From GCA-2746365 sp964651445 (GTDB lineage Bacteria; Pseudomonadota; Gammaproteobacteria; SZUA-229), in assembly GCA_964651445.1 (NCBI GenBank), contig CAZYYW010000058.1, positions 1 through 14,667 of the forward strand: a stretch of 14,667 bases of DNA, given 5' to 3'. Every line of letters starts with the position of its first letter. The first letter of the stretch is position 1. Under the pieces are notes generated by a model that saw only the letters and a program-made list of their open reading frames with translations, was not told the DNA's origin and ran no database searches. The position numbers and the translations under genes are program-made. Below, in pieces: positions 1 through 7,372 of this stretch.

Positions 1-98
1 GCATGAAATTAATTAACATAATCCGCGCATCCCTAGGATAATTAACCGAGTATGGTAAAATCCGCGCTTTCTTGGATAACCATCAGACGAGCGCATTA

Positions 99-938
99 AT
101 GGCTACAATCGGATTTATTGGCGGTGGTAATATGGCAGCCAGCCTTATTGGCGGGCTGATTAATTCAGGCGTATCCACATCGGACATCCGCGTGGCAGAG
201 CCCGACGAACAACGCTGCCAACAATTACACACCCAGTTTGGTATTACTACCAGCACCGATAACAACACTATTTTATCGTGCGAAGCTGTTGTGCTGGCAG
301 TTAAACCTCAGCGACTAAAACAGGTGTGCCAAACATTGGCATTGGCAACTGCATATCCGGCAGAAACAAAGCAACTGTTTATCTCCATTGCCGCCGGTAT
401 CAAAAGCACAGACATCAAACGCTGGCTGAATTCTGGTACTGATACTGATGCGGCTATCGTTCGCTGCATGCCAAATACCCCGGCGCTATTACAATGCGGT
501 GCGTCCGGCTTGTATGCCAATGACAGTGTTAGTACGCAACAAAAACAACTGGCCGAAAGTATTATGCAAGCGGTTGGTCTGGTTATCTGGGTAGAAGAAG
601 AACAACTGATTAATGCCGTTACCGCGGTATCAGGCAGCGGCCCTGCTTATTTCTTTTTGATGATGGAAAGTATGCAACAATCCGGTGAGGCGCTTGGACT
701 AAGCCCTGAAATCGCGCAACAACTGGTGTTACAAACCGCCTTAGGTGCGGCGCGCATGGCCATGGAAAATGATGCATCACCGGCTGAACTGCGGCAAATG
801 GTAACCTCAAAAGGTGGCACCACAGAACAAGCTATACTGAGCTTTCAGGCAGCGAATTATCAAAAAATTGTGTCAGATGCACTGCAAGCTGCAAATGATC
901 GGTCAATTTCACTTGCCGATGAGCTAGGATCTGATTAA
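99..938 (+). CDS. proC: Pyrroline-5-carboxylate reductase
   Basis: This enzyme catalyses the last step of proline synthesis: NAD(P)H-dependent reduction of 1-pyrroline-5-carboxylate to L-proline, in the cytoplasm. The 279-residue product is close to the usual length of about 270. An N-terminal Rossmann motif GFIGGGNMA lies at about residues 5-13, followed by AVKPQ near 67-71, RCMPNTPALLQCG near 122-134, SGSGPAYFF near 178-186 and SKGGTTEQA near 237-245. The last two belong to the helical dimerisation and substrate-binding domain. I chose the ATG at 99 because the Rossmann strand starts directly after it. An in-frame TTG at 72 would add nine residues that do not fit the family. The ribosome-binding site is weak. 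yggT follows 76 bases downstream on the same strand, the usual gammaproteobacterial order. No end of an upstream yggS gene is visible in bases 1-98. The identification is firm. Confidence 0.97.
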   Translation: MATIGFIGGGNMAASLIGGLINSGVSTSDIRVAEPDEQRCQQLHTQFGITTSTDNNTILSCEAVVLAVKPQRLKQVCQTLALATAYPAETKQLFISIAAGIKSTDIKRWLNSGTDTDAAIVRCMPNTPALLQCGASGLYANDSVSTQQKQLAESIMQAVGLVIWVEEEQLINAVTAVSGSGPAYFFLMMESMQQSGEALGLSPEIAQQLVLQTALGAARMAMENDASPAELRQMVTSKGGTTEQAILSFQAANYQKIVSDALQAANDRSISLADELGSD

Positions 939-960
939 ATCAGCGTCTACCAACACCTTT

Positions 961-1001
961 ATTTATAACGAACAAAGCCCTCCATTTATAACAAGCAAAG
1001 C
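961..1001 (+). repeat. Imperfect 18-bp direct repeat between proC and yggT
   Basis: ATTTATAACGAACAAAGC at 961-978 recurs as ATTTATAACAAGCAAAGC at 984-1001, a 16/18 match with a 23-base period. The second copy ends 13 bases before the yggT ATG. It may be a local duplication or a regulatory site. No function can be assigned from sequence alone. Confidence 0.6.
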
Positions 1002-1014
1002 AGGCTAAACAATA

Positions 1015-1566
1015 ATGAGTCACGACAATCCTTTCATCTTTTTATTCGATACCCTTTTCAGTATCTACATCGCCATCATGTTGTTGCGATTTTTACTGCA
1101 ACAAGTTGGTGCCGACTTTTACAACCCGATTTCACAGTTTGTGGTCAAAGTAACTCAGCCGCTGGTAAAACCTGCTCGTACTTTTATCCCCAGTATCAAA
1201 AAAGTAGACACCGCGTCACTGGCACTGGTATTGCTGTTAATCATCATCAAATTGGTGATTTTATTCAGCATCGCCGGCCACCCACTCGACGCCAAACTGC
1301 TTTTGATACAGTCCTTATATGACCTGATATCACTGAGTTTTGATATATTTATTGTCGCCCTGTTTGTGCAGGCAATTTTAAGCTGGGTAAATCCAGACCC
1401 CAACCACCCGGTAAGCAGCCTGTTACGCAGTTTAACCTTCCCCATTTTACGCCCGATTAAAAAACACATGCCGTCAATGGGCGGTCTGGACTTATCAACA
1501 TTGGTCGCATTAATTGGTTTAATGTTTATTAAACGGCTGGTTTTATCGCTGTTCCAACTGTTATAA
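1015..1566 (+). CDS. yggT: YggT family integral membrane protein
   Basis: This is a small inner-membrane protein of 183 residues. It has the two-repeat architecture of the YGGT family: two hydrophobic halves, each followed by a conserved Pro-rich loop. The first loop reads PLVKPARTFIPSIKKVDTAS (about residues 50-69) and the second PILRPIKKHMPSMGGLDLS. Four hydrophobic segments are seen, near residues 8-30, 68-88, 98-128 and 160-183. Family members are linked to osmotic tolerance or membrane-protein assembly, but no biochemical role is firmly established. It follows proC by 76 bases and is probably co-transcribed with it. In many gammaproteobacteria metX-metW comes next. Here those genes lie about 11 kb away on the opposite strand. 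The ATG at 1015 is preceded by a weak AGGCT ribosome-binding site. The family call is firm; the function is not. Confidence 0.93.
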   Translation: MSHDNPFIFLFDTLFSIYIAIMLLRFLLQQVGADFYNPISQFVVKVTQPLVKPARTFIPSIKKVDTASLALVLLLIIIKLVILFSIAGHPLDAKLLLIQSLYDLISLSFDIFIVALFVQAILSWVNPDPNHPVSSLLRSLTFPILRPIKKHMPSMGGLDLSTLVALIGLMFIKRLVLSLFQLL

Positions 1567-1610
1567 AGGTAACGATTCAAAGGCACCCGAGTGTTGCGTT
1601 AATTATTCTC

Positions 1611-2717
1611 TTACTCGAATGCTTTGTTCGTCATAAAATTTTTGGAATAAGCGAGCCCTGCCTCCAACGCACCTTCCATTAAACCACCATTACCGAATGC
1701 TGTTTCCGTGGAAATAAAGTCAAGCTTATCCTGCCACTCATCACCTAATTGCAGCTTAAGCCCGTACGCCGGATGATGGGTTGGTGCATTGAGGTCGGCA
1801 CCGCTGGCGGTAAATTTTTCAGTTGCCCAATCCTGAAAATGTACTGCCTCAGGATGCGCGGCTTGCTCACCAAACAACGTTACCAGTTGCGCTATTGCCT
1901 GTTTAGTAAACTCATCTCGCCCAACATTGGCTCGATTAACCGCGCTTAACCTCGAAAAACCAAACAAGCTAAAAGTATTTCCTGAGTCAGGTGAGGCATC
2001 ATGAATTTCTGACAATGGTCCAAATTGACTCATAGCCGTACCACAAAGCCCGTTTTTACGCCAGAAAGCGCGATCATATACCGCAAAAAATTTCGCATGA
2101 CCCGCCATCCAAGTCGGTGTATCGCTCAGGGCTTTTAATGCGGTTGAAGGCAAGGCGGGTGAAAACGTTAACTCAGCCGCCAGTCGCGGCGGTATCGCTA
2201 AAGCAACTTTTCTAGTTTCCACCTGTAAGTTTCCTGAAGGCGTTTTGACCTCAACTATTACCTTATATTTCGAATTTTCTTTATTGATTGAAAGACCGCT
2301 AACCTCATGCTCAAGAAAACGATAAGAGGCATCAATTTCATTTGCAATTGCGTTAGTGAGCTGACCGATACCACCTTCAACACGACACATGCCCAGCATT
2401 GGCGAAGTAGCACTATGAATTTCAACACTCCCGTCTGCATGCTGAAACACAACACGGCCTTCAGAAAATTGTTGATAAGATGAAATATTAAAATGCTTCA
2501 ATAAACGGGCAACGTGAGGTTGCTCAGGCCAGAACCAAGAAGGACCCAAATCGCAGTAGGACTCATTTTTAGATGTTGTTAAAATTCGACCACCCAATCG
2601 ATCACGCGCTTCCAGTAAACGCGCATTAATGCCTGTGGCACGTAATTTCCATGTTGCAACAAGACCGCTGAGACCGCCGCCAACAATTAAAACATCTGTC
2701 TGAAATTTTTGCTGCAA
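1611..2717 (-). CDS. Flavin-containing amine oxidase family protein
   Basis: This is a probable FAD-dependent oxidoreductase of the monoamine oxidase / phytoene desaturase fold, 368 residues. The N-terminal dinucleotide-binding motif VGGGLSG is at residues 12-18, with the ribose-binding acidic residue and the following motif in LLEARDRLGGR (34-44). A substrate-domain segment VEGGIGQLTNAIANEI lies near 113-128. The C-terminal FAD-contacting segment TETAFGNGGLMEGALEAG (about 337-354) matches the amine oxidase pattern. It lacks a signal peptide and appears cytoplasmic. It is shorter than typical 420-500 residue amine oxidases, so the substrate domain is compact. The start is a TTG at 2717, supported by GGAG seven bases upstream. 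No in-frame ATG lies close by, and a nearby ATG is out of frame. It is convergent with yggT, 44 bases away, and divergent from the DUF302-like gene. The substrate cannot be told from sequence. Confidence 0.88.
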   Translation of the reverse strand: MQQKFQTDVLIVGGGLSGLVATWKLRATGINARLLEARDRLGGRILTTSKNESYCDLGPSWFWPEQPHVARLLKHFNISSYQQFSEGRVVFQHADGSVEIHSATSPMLGMCRVEGGIGQLTNAIANEIDASYRFLEHEVSGLSINKENSKYKVIVEVKTPSGNLQVETRKVALAIPPRLAAELTFSPALPSTALKALSDTPTWMAGHAKFFAVYDRAFWRKNGLCGTAMSQFGPLSEIHDASPDSGNTFSLFGFSRLSAVNRANVGRDEFTKQAIAQLVTLFGEQAAHPEAVHFQDWATEKFTASGADLNAPTHHPAYGLKLQLGDEWQDKLDFISTETAFGNGGLMEGALEAGLAYSKNFMTNKAFE

Positions 2718-2820
2718 AATTAAGCTCCATATATTGACGGCTCGGATGGAAATAACCGTATAAACAAATAATACACAGCACCCCCTTGCACTAAAACGCC
2801 AATGCAGATAGGCTCCGGCT

Positions 2821-2912
2821 TAGCTTTTTTTAAACAAGTATAATCAATGGGTTATTTATAATATAACTACATACTCATACTAAAAAAAGCTTTAATCCAC
2901 CAATCTAGGGAG
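2821..2912 (+). promoter_or_regulatory. Promoter region of the DUF302-like gene, bracketed by an inverted repeat
   Basis: Two exact TATAAT hexamers lie at 2839-2844 and 2857-2862. Neither has a good TTGACA-like box 16-18 bases upstream, so the real start is uncertain. AGCTTTTTTTA at 2822-2832 is the perfect reverse complement of TAAAAAAAGCT at 2881-2891, and together they enclose both TATAAT boxes in a 48-base spacer. A good ribosome-binding site AGGGAG (2907-2912) sits eight bases before the ATG at 2921. Confidence 0.5.
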
Positions 2913-2920
2913 CAACCAGA

Positions 2921-3859
2921 ATGTTAAAAAAATGTAGCGGGCTATTAGCAGCCATCGTACTATCAGGTCTAACCAGCACAAGTTTTGCTGCTGATTTCGT
3001 TAAGCCATTTGTTCTTGCCAATACTACATCAGGTGATGTCGCATCGGTAGCAACAGCAACAAAAGAAAAACTATCAGGTGTTGGCTTCGAAATTGTCGGC
3101 TCAAATTCACCGTATGAAGGCGTCACCAATATCATCTTTACCAGCGAAGCATTAAAATCAGCGGCGACCCAATCAGAACGTGGTGGTTACGGCGCGGCAA
3201 TGCGAGCATCAATCACTAAAGTTGGCGACGAAATTCAAGTGACTTACACGAATCCCATTTACTGGGCGAATGCTTATCGCTTGTCCAGCAATCTTGACGG
3301 CGTTACAACAAAGCTCGCAACCGCACTGGGTGCTGGCAAACCGTTTGGCACAGGCGATAAAGAATTAACTGCAGACGATATGCGCGGTTATAACTACACT
3401 TTTATGATGGAGCATTTCGATGACCCGAGTCATTTAGGCAGTTATGATAGCCATGCTGACGCCGTTGCAGCGGTTGAGAAAAATTTAGCTGCCGGAAAAG
3501 CAGGAACATCACAGGCTTATAAGATCAGCCTCGGCAAAGATACTGAAGGCACTGAAATGACCTTATTCGGTGTTGTACTAGGTGGTACAGGCCCAGAGGA
3601 TTGCAGTGGTGACAAATACATCATGGATCAAATCGACCGTAGTGAAATTCGCCATTCGGCACATCTACCTTACGAACTGTTGGTTTATGGCGATGAAGTT
3701 GAAGCATTATTTGGTCGCTTCCGCATCGCATTAAGCTGGCCTCACCTTCCTATGATGGCAAGTGAAACAGGCGCGACGTTCATGAGCATCATGTGTGCAC
3801 CAGGCTCAATTGAAGACGCGCTTAAAGCCGTTGGCGGTGCTAGCATTGATGACTTCTAA
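2921..3859 (+). CDS. Secreted/periplasmic DUF302-like protein of unknown function
   Basis: The 312-residue product has a clear Sec signal peptide: a basic start MLKKC, a hydrophobic core from about 7 to 18, and likely cleavage after SFA near residue 23. No lipobox is present, so it should be soluble in the periplasm or exported. The N-terminal half resembles DUF302 domains, with a phenolic-rich stretch VTYTNPIYWANAYRL near 108-122 after a strand-helix segment, and MTLFGVVLGG in the second half. I recognise this as a layout rather than a strong match. No catalytic motif is apparent. A strong AGGGAG ribosome-binding site, its own AT-rich promoter region and a strong terminator mark it as a single-gene transcript that may be well expressed. 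It is divergent from the amine oxidase gene; any functional link is inference. The gene is certain; the domain name is tentative. Confidence 0.8.
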   Translation: MLKKCSGLLAAIVLSGLTSTSFAADFVKPFVLANTTSGDVASVATATKEKLSGVGFEIVGSNSPYEGVTNIIFTSEALKSAATQSERGGYGAAMRASITKVGDEIQVTYTNPIYWANAYRLSSNLDGVTTKLATALGAGKPFGTGDKELTADDMRGYNYTFMMEHFDDPSHLGSYDSHADAVAAVEKNLAAGKAGTSQAYKISLGKDTEGTEMTLFGVVLGGTGPEDCSGDKYIMDQIDRSEIRHSAHLPYELLVYGDEVEALFGRFRIALSWPHLPMMASETGATFMSIMCAPGSIEDALKAVGGASIDDF

Positions 3860-3920
3860 GTAGTTATAATACTTAAAGTTTATCTTTTTCCGCCCCAGTT
3901 AGCTTCGGCTTAATTGGCAT

Positions 3921-3956
3921 AAAAAAACCAACTGCGTTATGCAGTTGGTTTTTTTT
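3921..3956. terminator. Bidirectional rho-independent terminator
   Basis: A perfect 15-bp stem pairs 3921-3935 (seven A then CCAACTGC) with 3941-3955 (GCAGTTGG then T run) around the loop GTTAT. The A run on the left and T run on the right give a U tract in both directions. It lies between the stop of the DUF302-like gene (3859) and the stop of the minus-strand lipoprotein gene (4025), so it can serve both convergent transcripts. Confidence 0.95.
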
Positions 3957-4024
3957 GCGCTACGCCAAACCGTTTTCTCTAAAACGCAGCATTATCTCGC
4001 TCAGAACTTCACTAGTCCACTTCC

Positions 4025-4894
4025 CTAGCGCAAAGTCGTCGTGCCTTTAATATCCAATGGCAGTTTGTATTCCTTTAGCAATGTTAATCCCGTGTTCAAT
4101 GTAGCGCTGCCCGTTAACTGATATTCTATCGGCGCTTTCTTTTGCAGTAATGCAACAGCGGCGCCGCCCATACTAAACAAATCAAGCGTTATCGGAATCT
4201 CGATAATCCCTTTAGCTTTTCTGGGGATGCTGCTGCTTTTAGTGATTTCACCCTGCCCCCATTTTTTTTGATTTATTTTTAGTTGATAATCTAAATTCTT
4301 TAGTACGAGATCAAAGTCATTAGGGTTGTCGATTTCAACCTTCGCAACCAGCTCTGCAGAGGTAAAACCGAGCTTTTTAACTTCTACATTTTTTATTTTT
4401 ATGCCAGGCATTTTAGGCACAGGGAGCTCCCCCTGTTTTGACACTGGAACAGCGTAATTGCCAATAATGGGAAGCGTAATATTAAAGGTTGTCTGCAAAT
4501 CGTAAGATAATTTATCTTTATTCCATAATTCACCAGGCAGTTTTTTCAAATCAGCAAATTTTAAGGTAACCGGTAACTGCACAGGACTGACGGTATTCGC
4601 CTTTAACTTTATTGCTTTTGCCGTTACCCCACTCACCAGTGACTGATTTTCAATTTTAAAATCATACTCAAGACCAGCAAGAGACAACGAAATCGGGTTT
4701 TTATTTTCAACCGCCAAGTCAAAGACCAGATCAACCTTGTCAAAGGTAATATTGGTTATCGTTGCGCCCGTTAATTTCGCCGTCGGTTTGATGGTATCGA
4801 CATGTTTTGTCAATTGCGCGCAAGCCGCAAGGGTGCTGACAATAAACAGGGTTATCAGTATTTTCATTGATGTTTTCATAAGCTTTTTCACCAT
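4025..4894 (-). CDS. Lipoprotein with two LEA type 2 / WHy-like domains
   Basis: This is a lipoprotein of about 289 residues. A charged N-terminus and the hydrophobic stretch ILITLFIVST are followed by the lipobox LAAC, with the acylated Cys at residue 25 from the chosen start. The mature part has two repeated beta-rich domains. The first reads TNITFDKVDLVFDLAVENKN, and the second carries KKLGFTSAELVAKVEIDNPN. Each continues into a Y-D-F/L-KI strand. This is the pattern of the LEA-2/WHy (water stress and hypersensitive response) fold, with an N-P or N-K-N-P turn in each copy. Bacterial members are associated with desiccation or stress tolerance, but the molecular role is unclear. I used the ATG at 4894. 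A TTG at 4900 and ATGs at 4879 and 4867 are also in frame, and no strong ribosome-binding site decides between them. It shares the terminator at 3921-3956. Confidence 0.85.
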   Translation of the reverse strand: MVKKLMKTSMKILITLFIVSTLAACAQLTKHVDTIKPTAKLTGATITNITFDKVDLVFDLAVENKNPISLSLAGLEYDFKIENQSLVSGVTAKAIKLKANTVSPVQLPVTLKFADLKKLPGELWNKDKLSYDLQTTFNITLPIIGNYAVPVSKQGELPVPKMPGIKIKNVEVKKLGFTSAELVAKVEIDNPNDFDLVLKNLDYQLKINQKKWGQGEITKSSSIPRKAKGIIEIPITLDLFSMGGAAVALLQKKAPIEYQLTGSATLNTGLTLLKEYKLPLDIKGTTTLR

Positions 4895-4959
4895 AGTCAA
4901 TAAATTGTAGTAAACCCGCCTGAGTCAACTAGCAATAATAAAAAAGGAGAGTATATTAC

Positions 4960-4982
4960 CCTAATCCTATGTAAGGATTAGG
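4960..4982. other. Perfect 9-bp hairpin upstream of the LEA-like lipoprotein gene
   Basis: CCTAATCCT at 4960-4968 and AGGATTAGG at 4974-4982 form a perfect inverted repeat with the 5-base spacer ATGTA. No T run follows on either strand, so it is not a classic terminator. It lies about 65 bases upstream of the lipoprotein start, where an operator could sit. It could also be left over from a mobile element. Confidence 0.55.
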
Positions 4983-5037
4983 CATTAGCCGCCTGCTGAT
5001 AAATTTTCCATTTATTTACGGCATAATTAATACTAGT

Positions 5038-5178
5038 AGAGACCTTTGCACGAGAACGATTTTTCGTGAGGGCAAGGCAACAATAGGTGAAAAAGCGCAG
5101 CTTACGCGAAGTCAGTGAGCACTTTAAGCCTGTTTTTAACGCTGCAATCGCGGAAAAGCGACTCGTACAAAGGTCTCT
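5038..5178. mobile_element. 141-bp MITE-like palindromic element
   Basis: The left end at 5038-5055 (AGAGACCTTTGCACGAGA) matches the reverse complement of the right end at 5161-5178 at 16 of 18 bases, with the outer 11 bases identical. Further in, the arms keep weaker symmetry, so the whole unit is nearly palindromic. CTAGT occurs at 5033-5037 and again at 5177-5181. This may be a target-site duplication, although the right copy overlaps the last two bases of the inverted repeat. No transposase is encoded. The ends recall IS5-type insertion sequences, which is a memory-based impression. The right end is only 14 bases before the ATG of the downstream gene. Confidence 0.8.
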
Positions 5179-5192
5179 AGTAACTTAATTGG

Positions 5193-5990
5193 ATGAAAAA
5201 GATACCTCTTAATTTAATGATGCCCGATCAAAAAGAAATACTGTTTCAAGAACAAACAGCCAAGGGACTGCTTCAGGTCTGGCAAACAAAAAATCAGCGC
5301 TGGCTAACGATTGATGCAGTCGAGCAATCGCGCATTGATGTTACCCATAAAAAACGATTAATCTCACCTGTCCATCATGCTCTTTTCGCAGCGATGCTAT
5401 TCACCGACTTACCAAAAAGTGTTCTATTAGCGGGTTTAGGTACGGGCGCAATCGCCCGTTACATGAGTGCAATCAATGCCGGCATACACGGCGTTGCTGT
5501 TGAAAATAACCGGCGAATTCCCGATCTTGCTGAACAGTATTTCGACTTCCCGCAAAACAATTGGACGGTTATCACGAAAGACATTCAACAATACAATGAC
5601 AAAAACCGTGCTTTTGATTTTATTGTTGCCGATATAGCGCTGGCTGAGTTGACACCGGGCTGGCTAACAGAAGAAAAGATGCTCTCTCATTTTAAGCAGA
5701 AGCTATCCACGGCCGGTGTACTGGCCATCAACTTACTGGTGGCTGATGCACAATCTTTTAGCCATCAGTTAATGACCATTCGAAAAGTATTTGATCGAAG
5801 AACCTTGTGCCTAAGTGTACCCCATCATAAAAACATCATTGTCTTCGCTTTTAATAAGCAGCCAACGTGTTGCTCTAGCGATCAATTAAACGCTCGTGTA
5901 ACAGCATTGTCGCAGTTGTGGGGGCTTGATTTTAAGCAGATGCTGACGCGGCTAAAAATTGAGAACCCAGTGGGCAGCGGAATTTTTTAG
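5193..5990 (+). CDS. Spermidine synthase-fold SAM-dependent methyltransferase-like protein
   Basis: This 265-residue cytoplasmic protein has the Rossmann core of the spermidine synthase (SpeE) family. The glycine-rich nucleotide loop LLAGLGTGAIAR is at about 78-89, and the acidic residue that binds the SAM-type ribose is E104 in GVAVENN. A further acidic site is D130, and FDFIVADIAL spans about 141-150, where the family keeps its catalytic Asp region. The N-terminal part with VEQSRID and P59-V-H-H resembles the beta-strand lid of the family. The usual polyamine-binding signatures are not convincing and no speD is nearby, so true spermidine synthase activity is doubtful. The annotated start at 5193 has no clear ribosome-binding site and directly follows the MITE-like element. 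In-frame ATGs at 5217 and 5220 are alternatives. It is convergent with gspF. Confidence 0.8.
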   Translation: MKKIPLNLMMPDQKEILFQEQTAKGLLQVWQTKNQRWLTIDAVEQSRIDVTHKKRLISPVHHALFAAMLFTDLPKSVLLAGLGTGAIARYMSAINAGIHGVAVENNRRIPDLAEQYFDFPQNNWTVITKDIQQYNDKNRAFDFIVADIALAELTPGWLTEEKMLSHFKQKLSTAGVLAINLLVADAQSFSHQLMTIRKVFDRRTLCLSVPHHKNIIVFAFNKQPTCCSSDQLNARVTALSQLWGLDFKQMLTRLKIENPVGSGIF

Positions 5991-6035
5991 GCGGGTTTTA
6001 TTTAAGTGGGTCTTATTTAAGCGGGTCTTATTTAA
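5991..6035. repeat. Three 15-bp tandem repeats between convergent genes
   Basis: Units GCGGGTTTTATTTAA (5991-6005), GTGGGTCTTATTTAA (6006-6020) and GCGGGTCTTATTTAA (6021-6035) are head to tail, differing at one or two positions. They begin directly after the TAG of the + strand gene and run over the TAA of gspF. Because the unit length is a multiple of three, every unit contributes an in-frame TAA both to the + strand gene and to gspF on the minus strand. Confidence 0.9.
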
Positions 6036-7257
6036 CCAAGGAATTCAAATCAAAAATAGGTAAGAGAATACCCAGTACGATTAGCAGTACCATCATACCC
6101 ATAGCAAGAATAATCATCGGCTCTAAAATCCCGACGATGTAGGCAATAAGGGTCACCTGCTCACGCTCTAGTTGCACCGAGGCACGTTCTAGCATTTCTT
6201 CCAGCTTGCCGCTGTTTTCACCACTGGCTATCAACTGTAATGTCATCGGTGGAAACAGTTTGCTGTGCTCCAGTGCTTTTTTAATACCGGTGCCTTCGCG
6301 TACTCGGTCGGTGGCTTTTAGAATGGCTTCTCGCATGGGCAAGTTCGCAACTACTTTGGCGGAAATTTTCATGGCTTGCAGTACGGTGACACCACTGCCG
6401 GTAAGGATGCTGAAAGTACGGGTAAACATGGCAGCATTTAAGCCACGCACCAGACGCTGGATAATCGGCAGTCGAAATAGAAACCTGTGATATTTCATAA
6501 CAAAGGCTGGCTTGGTTAACAATACCTGAAAACCAACAAAAGCGGCGATCACAAACAGCAACATCAACATTCCGTAATCAACCACAAAATCGCTGATCGC
6601 TATGAGTGTGAGAGTCAGCCCCGGCAATTGCTGTCCGGTATCTTCAAACACCGAAACCACCTGCGGCACAATGCTAGTCATCATAAAAACCACGATAGCA
6701 ATGGCGAAAATTGATAAAAACGCTGGGTATATCAGCGCCTGACGAACTTTCCCCTGAATTTCCTGGCGACTTTCGGTGTAGTCTGCCAGCCGTTCCAGCA
6801 CAGTATCCAAGTGTCCCGATTGCTCACCGGCATCCACTGTGGCACGGTAGAGTTCAGGAAAAACTTTGGGGTAATCGCCCAGTCCAACCGCCAATGAATG
6901 GCCTTCAAGTACCCGTGAGCGAATCGCATATAACATGCTTTTTATTCGTGGTTTATCGGCTTGATCGGCCACCGCCGACAAAGTTTCGTCGAGTGGTAAG
7001 GCGGCTTGAATAAGTGTTGCTAATTGCCGAGTCAACAAAGCCAGATCAGTGGCGCTAATACCGCGCTGCATAAAAGTCGGCACGTTTTTAGCGGTGCTTC
7101 CTGATGCCTGCGCTTTTTTGCGGCTTTCAGTAATTTCCAGTGTGGTCAGCCCTTTGTCGCGCAGCAACTGGCGAACCTGACGCGCAGTATCACCTTCGAG
7201 AATGCCTTTTTTCTCTTTGCCCTTTGCGTCCAGCGCAATGTAATCGAAAGCAGCCAT
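6028..7257 (-). CDS. gspF: Type II secretion inner-membrane platform protein GspF
   Basis: This polytopic inner-membrane protein of the T2SS assembly platform binds the ATPase GspE and supports pseudopilus assembly. The product has 409 residues, the usual length. The N-terminal cytoplasmic segment starts FDYIALDAKGKEKKGILEGD. It is followed by two copies of the T2SSF domain, recognised by the repeated signatures VDAGEQSGHLDTVLERLADY (about 141-160) and IASGENSGKLEEMLERAS (about 343-360). Hydrophobic segments lie near 174-198, 224-247 and 370-402. The ATG at 7257 fits the family start MAAFDYIA. No Shine-Dalgarno sequence precedes it, and a repeat structure lies just upstream. It is the last gsp gene of this block: downstream is a convergent unrelated gene and no gspG, so the cluster stops here. 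The stop codon lies inside a 15-bp tandem repeat. Confidence 0.97.
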   Translation of the reverse strand: MAAFDYIALDAKGKEKKGILEGDTARQVRQLLRDKGLTTLEITESRKKAQASGSTAKNVPTFMQRGISATDLALLTRQLATLIQAALPLDETLSAVADQADKPRIKSMLYAIRSRVLEGHSLAVGLGDYPKVFPELYRATVDAGEQSGHLDTVLERLADYTESRQEIQGKVRQALIYPAFLSIFAIAIVVFMMTSIVPQVVSVFEDTGQQLPGLTLTLIAISDFVVDYGMLMLLFVIAAFVGFQVLLTKPAFVMKYHRFLFRLPIIQRLVRGLNAAMFTRTFSILTGSGVTVLQAMKISAKVVANLPMREAILKATDRVREGTGIKKALEHSKLFPPMTLQLIASGENSGKLEEMLERASVQLEREQVTLIAYIVGILEPMIILAMGMMVLLIVLGILLPIFDLNSLVK

Positions 7258-7266
7258 GAATTTTTT

Positions 7267-7372
7267 TAATGAAAAATGAAAAGCGTAGAAATATCAACGC
7301 TAAACTTTAGGCGTTTTATTGCTGTGTTTTTAATCTCTTCATTATTCATTTTTCATTATTCACTTTTCATTA
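7267..7372. repeat. Heptamer repeats forming an inverted repeat in the gspE-gspF gap
   Basis: Five head-to-tail heptamers of consensus TTCATTA occupy 7338-7372 (TTCATTA, TTCATTT, TTCATTA, TTCACTT, TTCATTA). Two units in the opposite orientation, TAATGAA and AAATGAA, lie at 7267-7280. They are a perfect 14-bp reverse complement of 7345-7358, giving a possible stem with a 64-base loop. The stem ends nine bases before the gspF start. A further small inverted repeat, AACGC (7296-7300) and GCGTT (7311-7315), lies in the loop, and CGCGC-AAA-GCGCG (7373-7385) abuts the gspE stop. Confidence 0.75.

Noticed and set aside
1..98. C-terminal end of yggS before proC
   Set aside because: Stops occur early and no YggS-like C-terminal sequence can be read.
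1155..1586. 143-codon open frame opposite yggT
   Set aside because: It lies antisense to a clear family gene, has no recognisable domain and no ribosome-binding site.
5193..5990. True spermidine synthase (speE)
   Set aside because: The fold fits, but polyamine-binding signatures are not convincing and no speD is near.
7338..7372. Heptamer array considered as a CRISPR
   Set aside because: Units are only seven bases and directly adjacent with no spacers.
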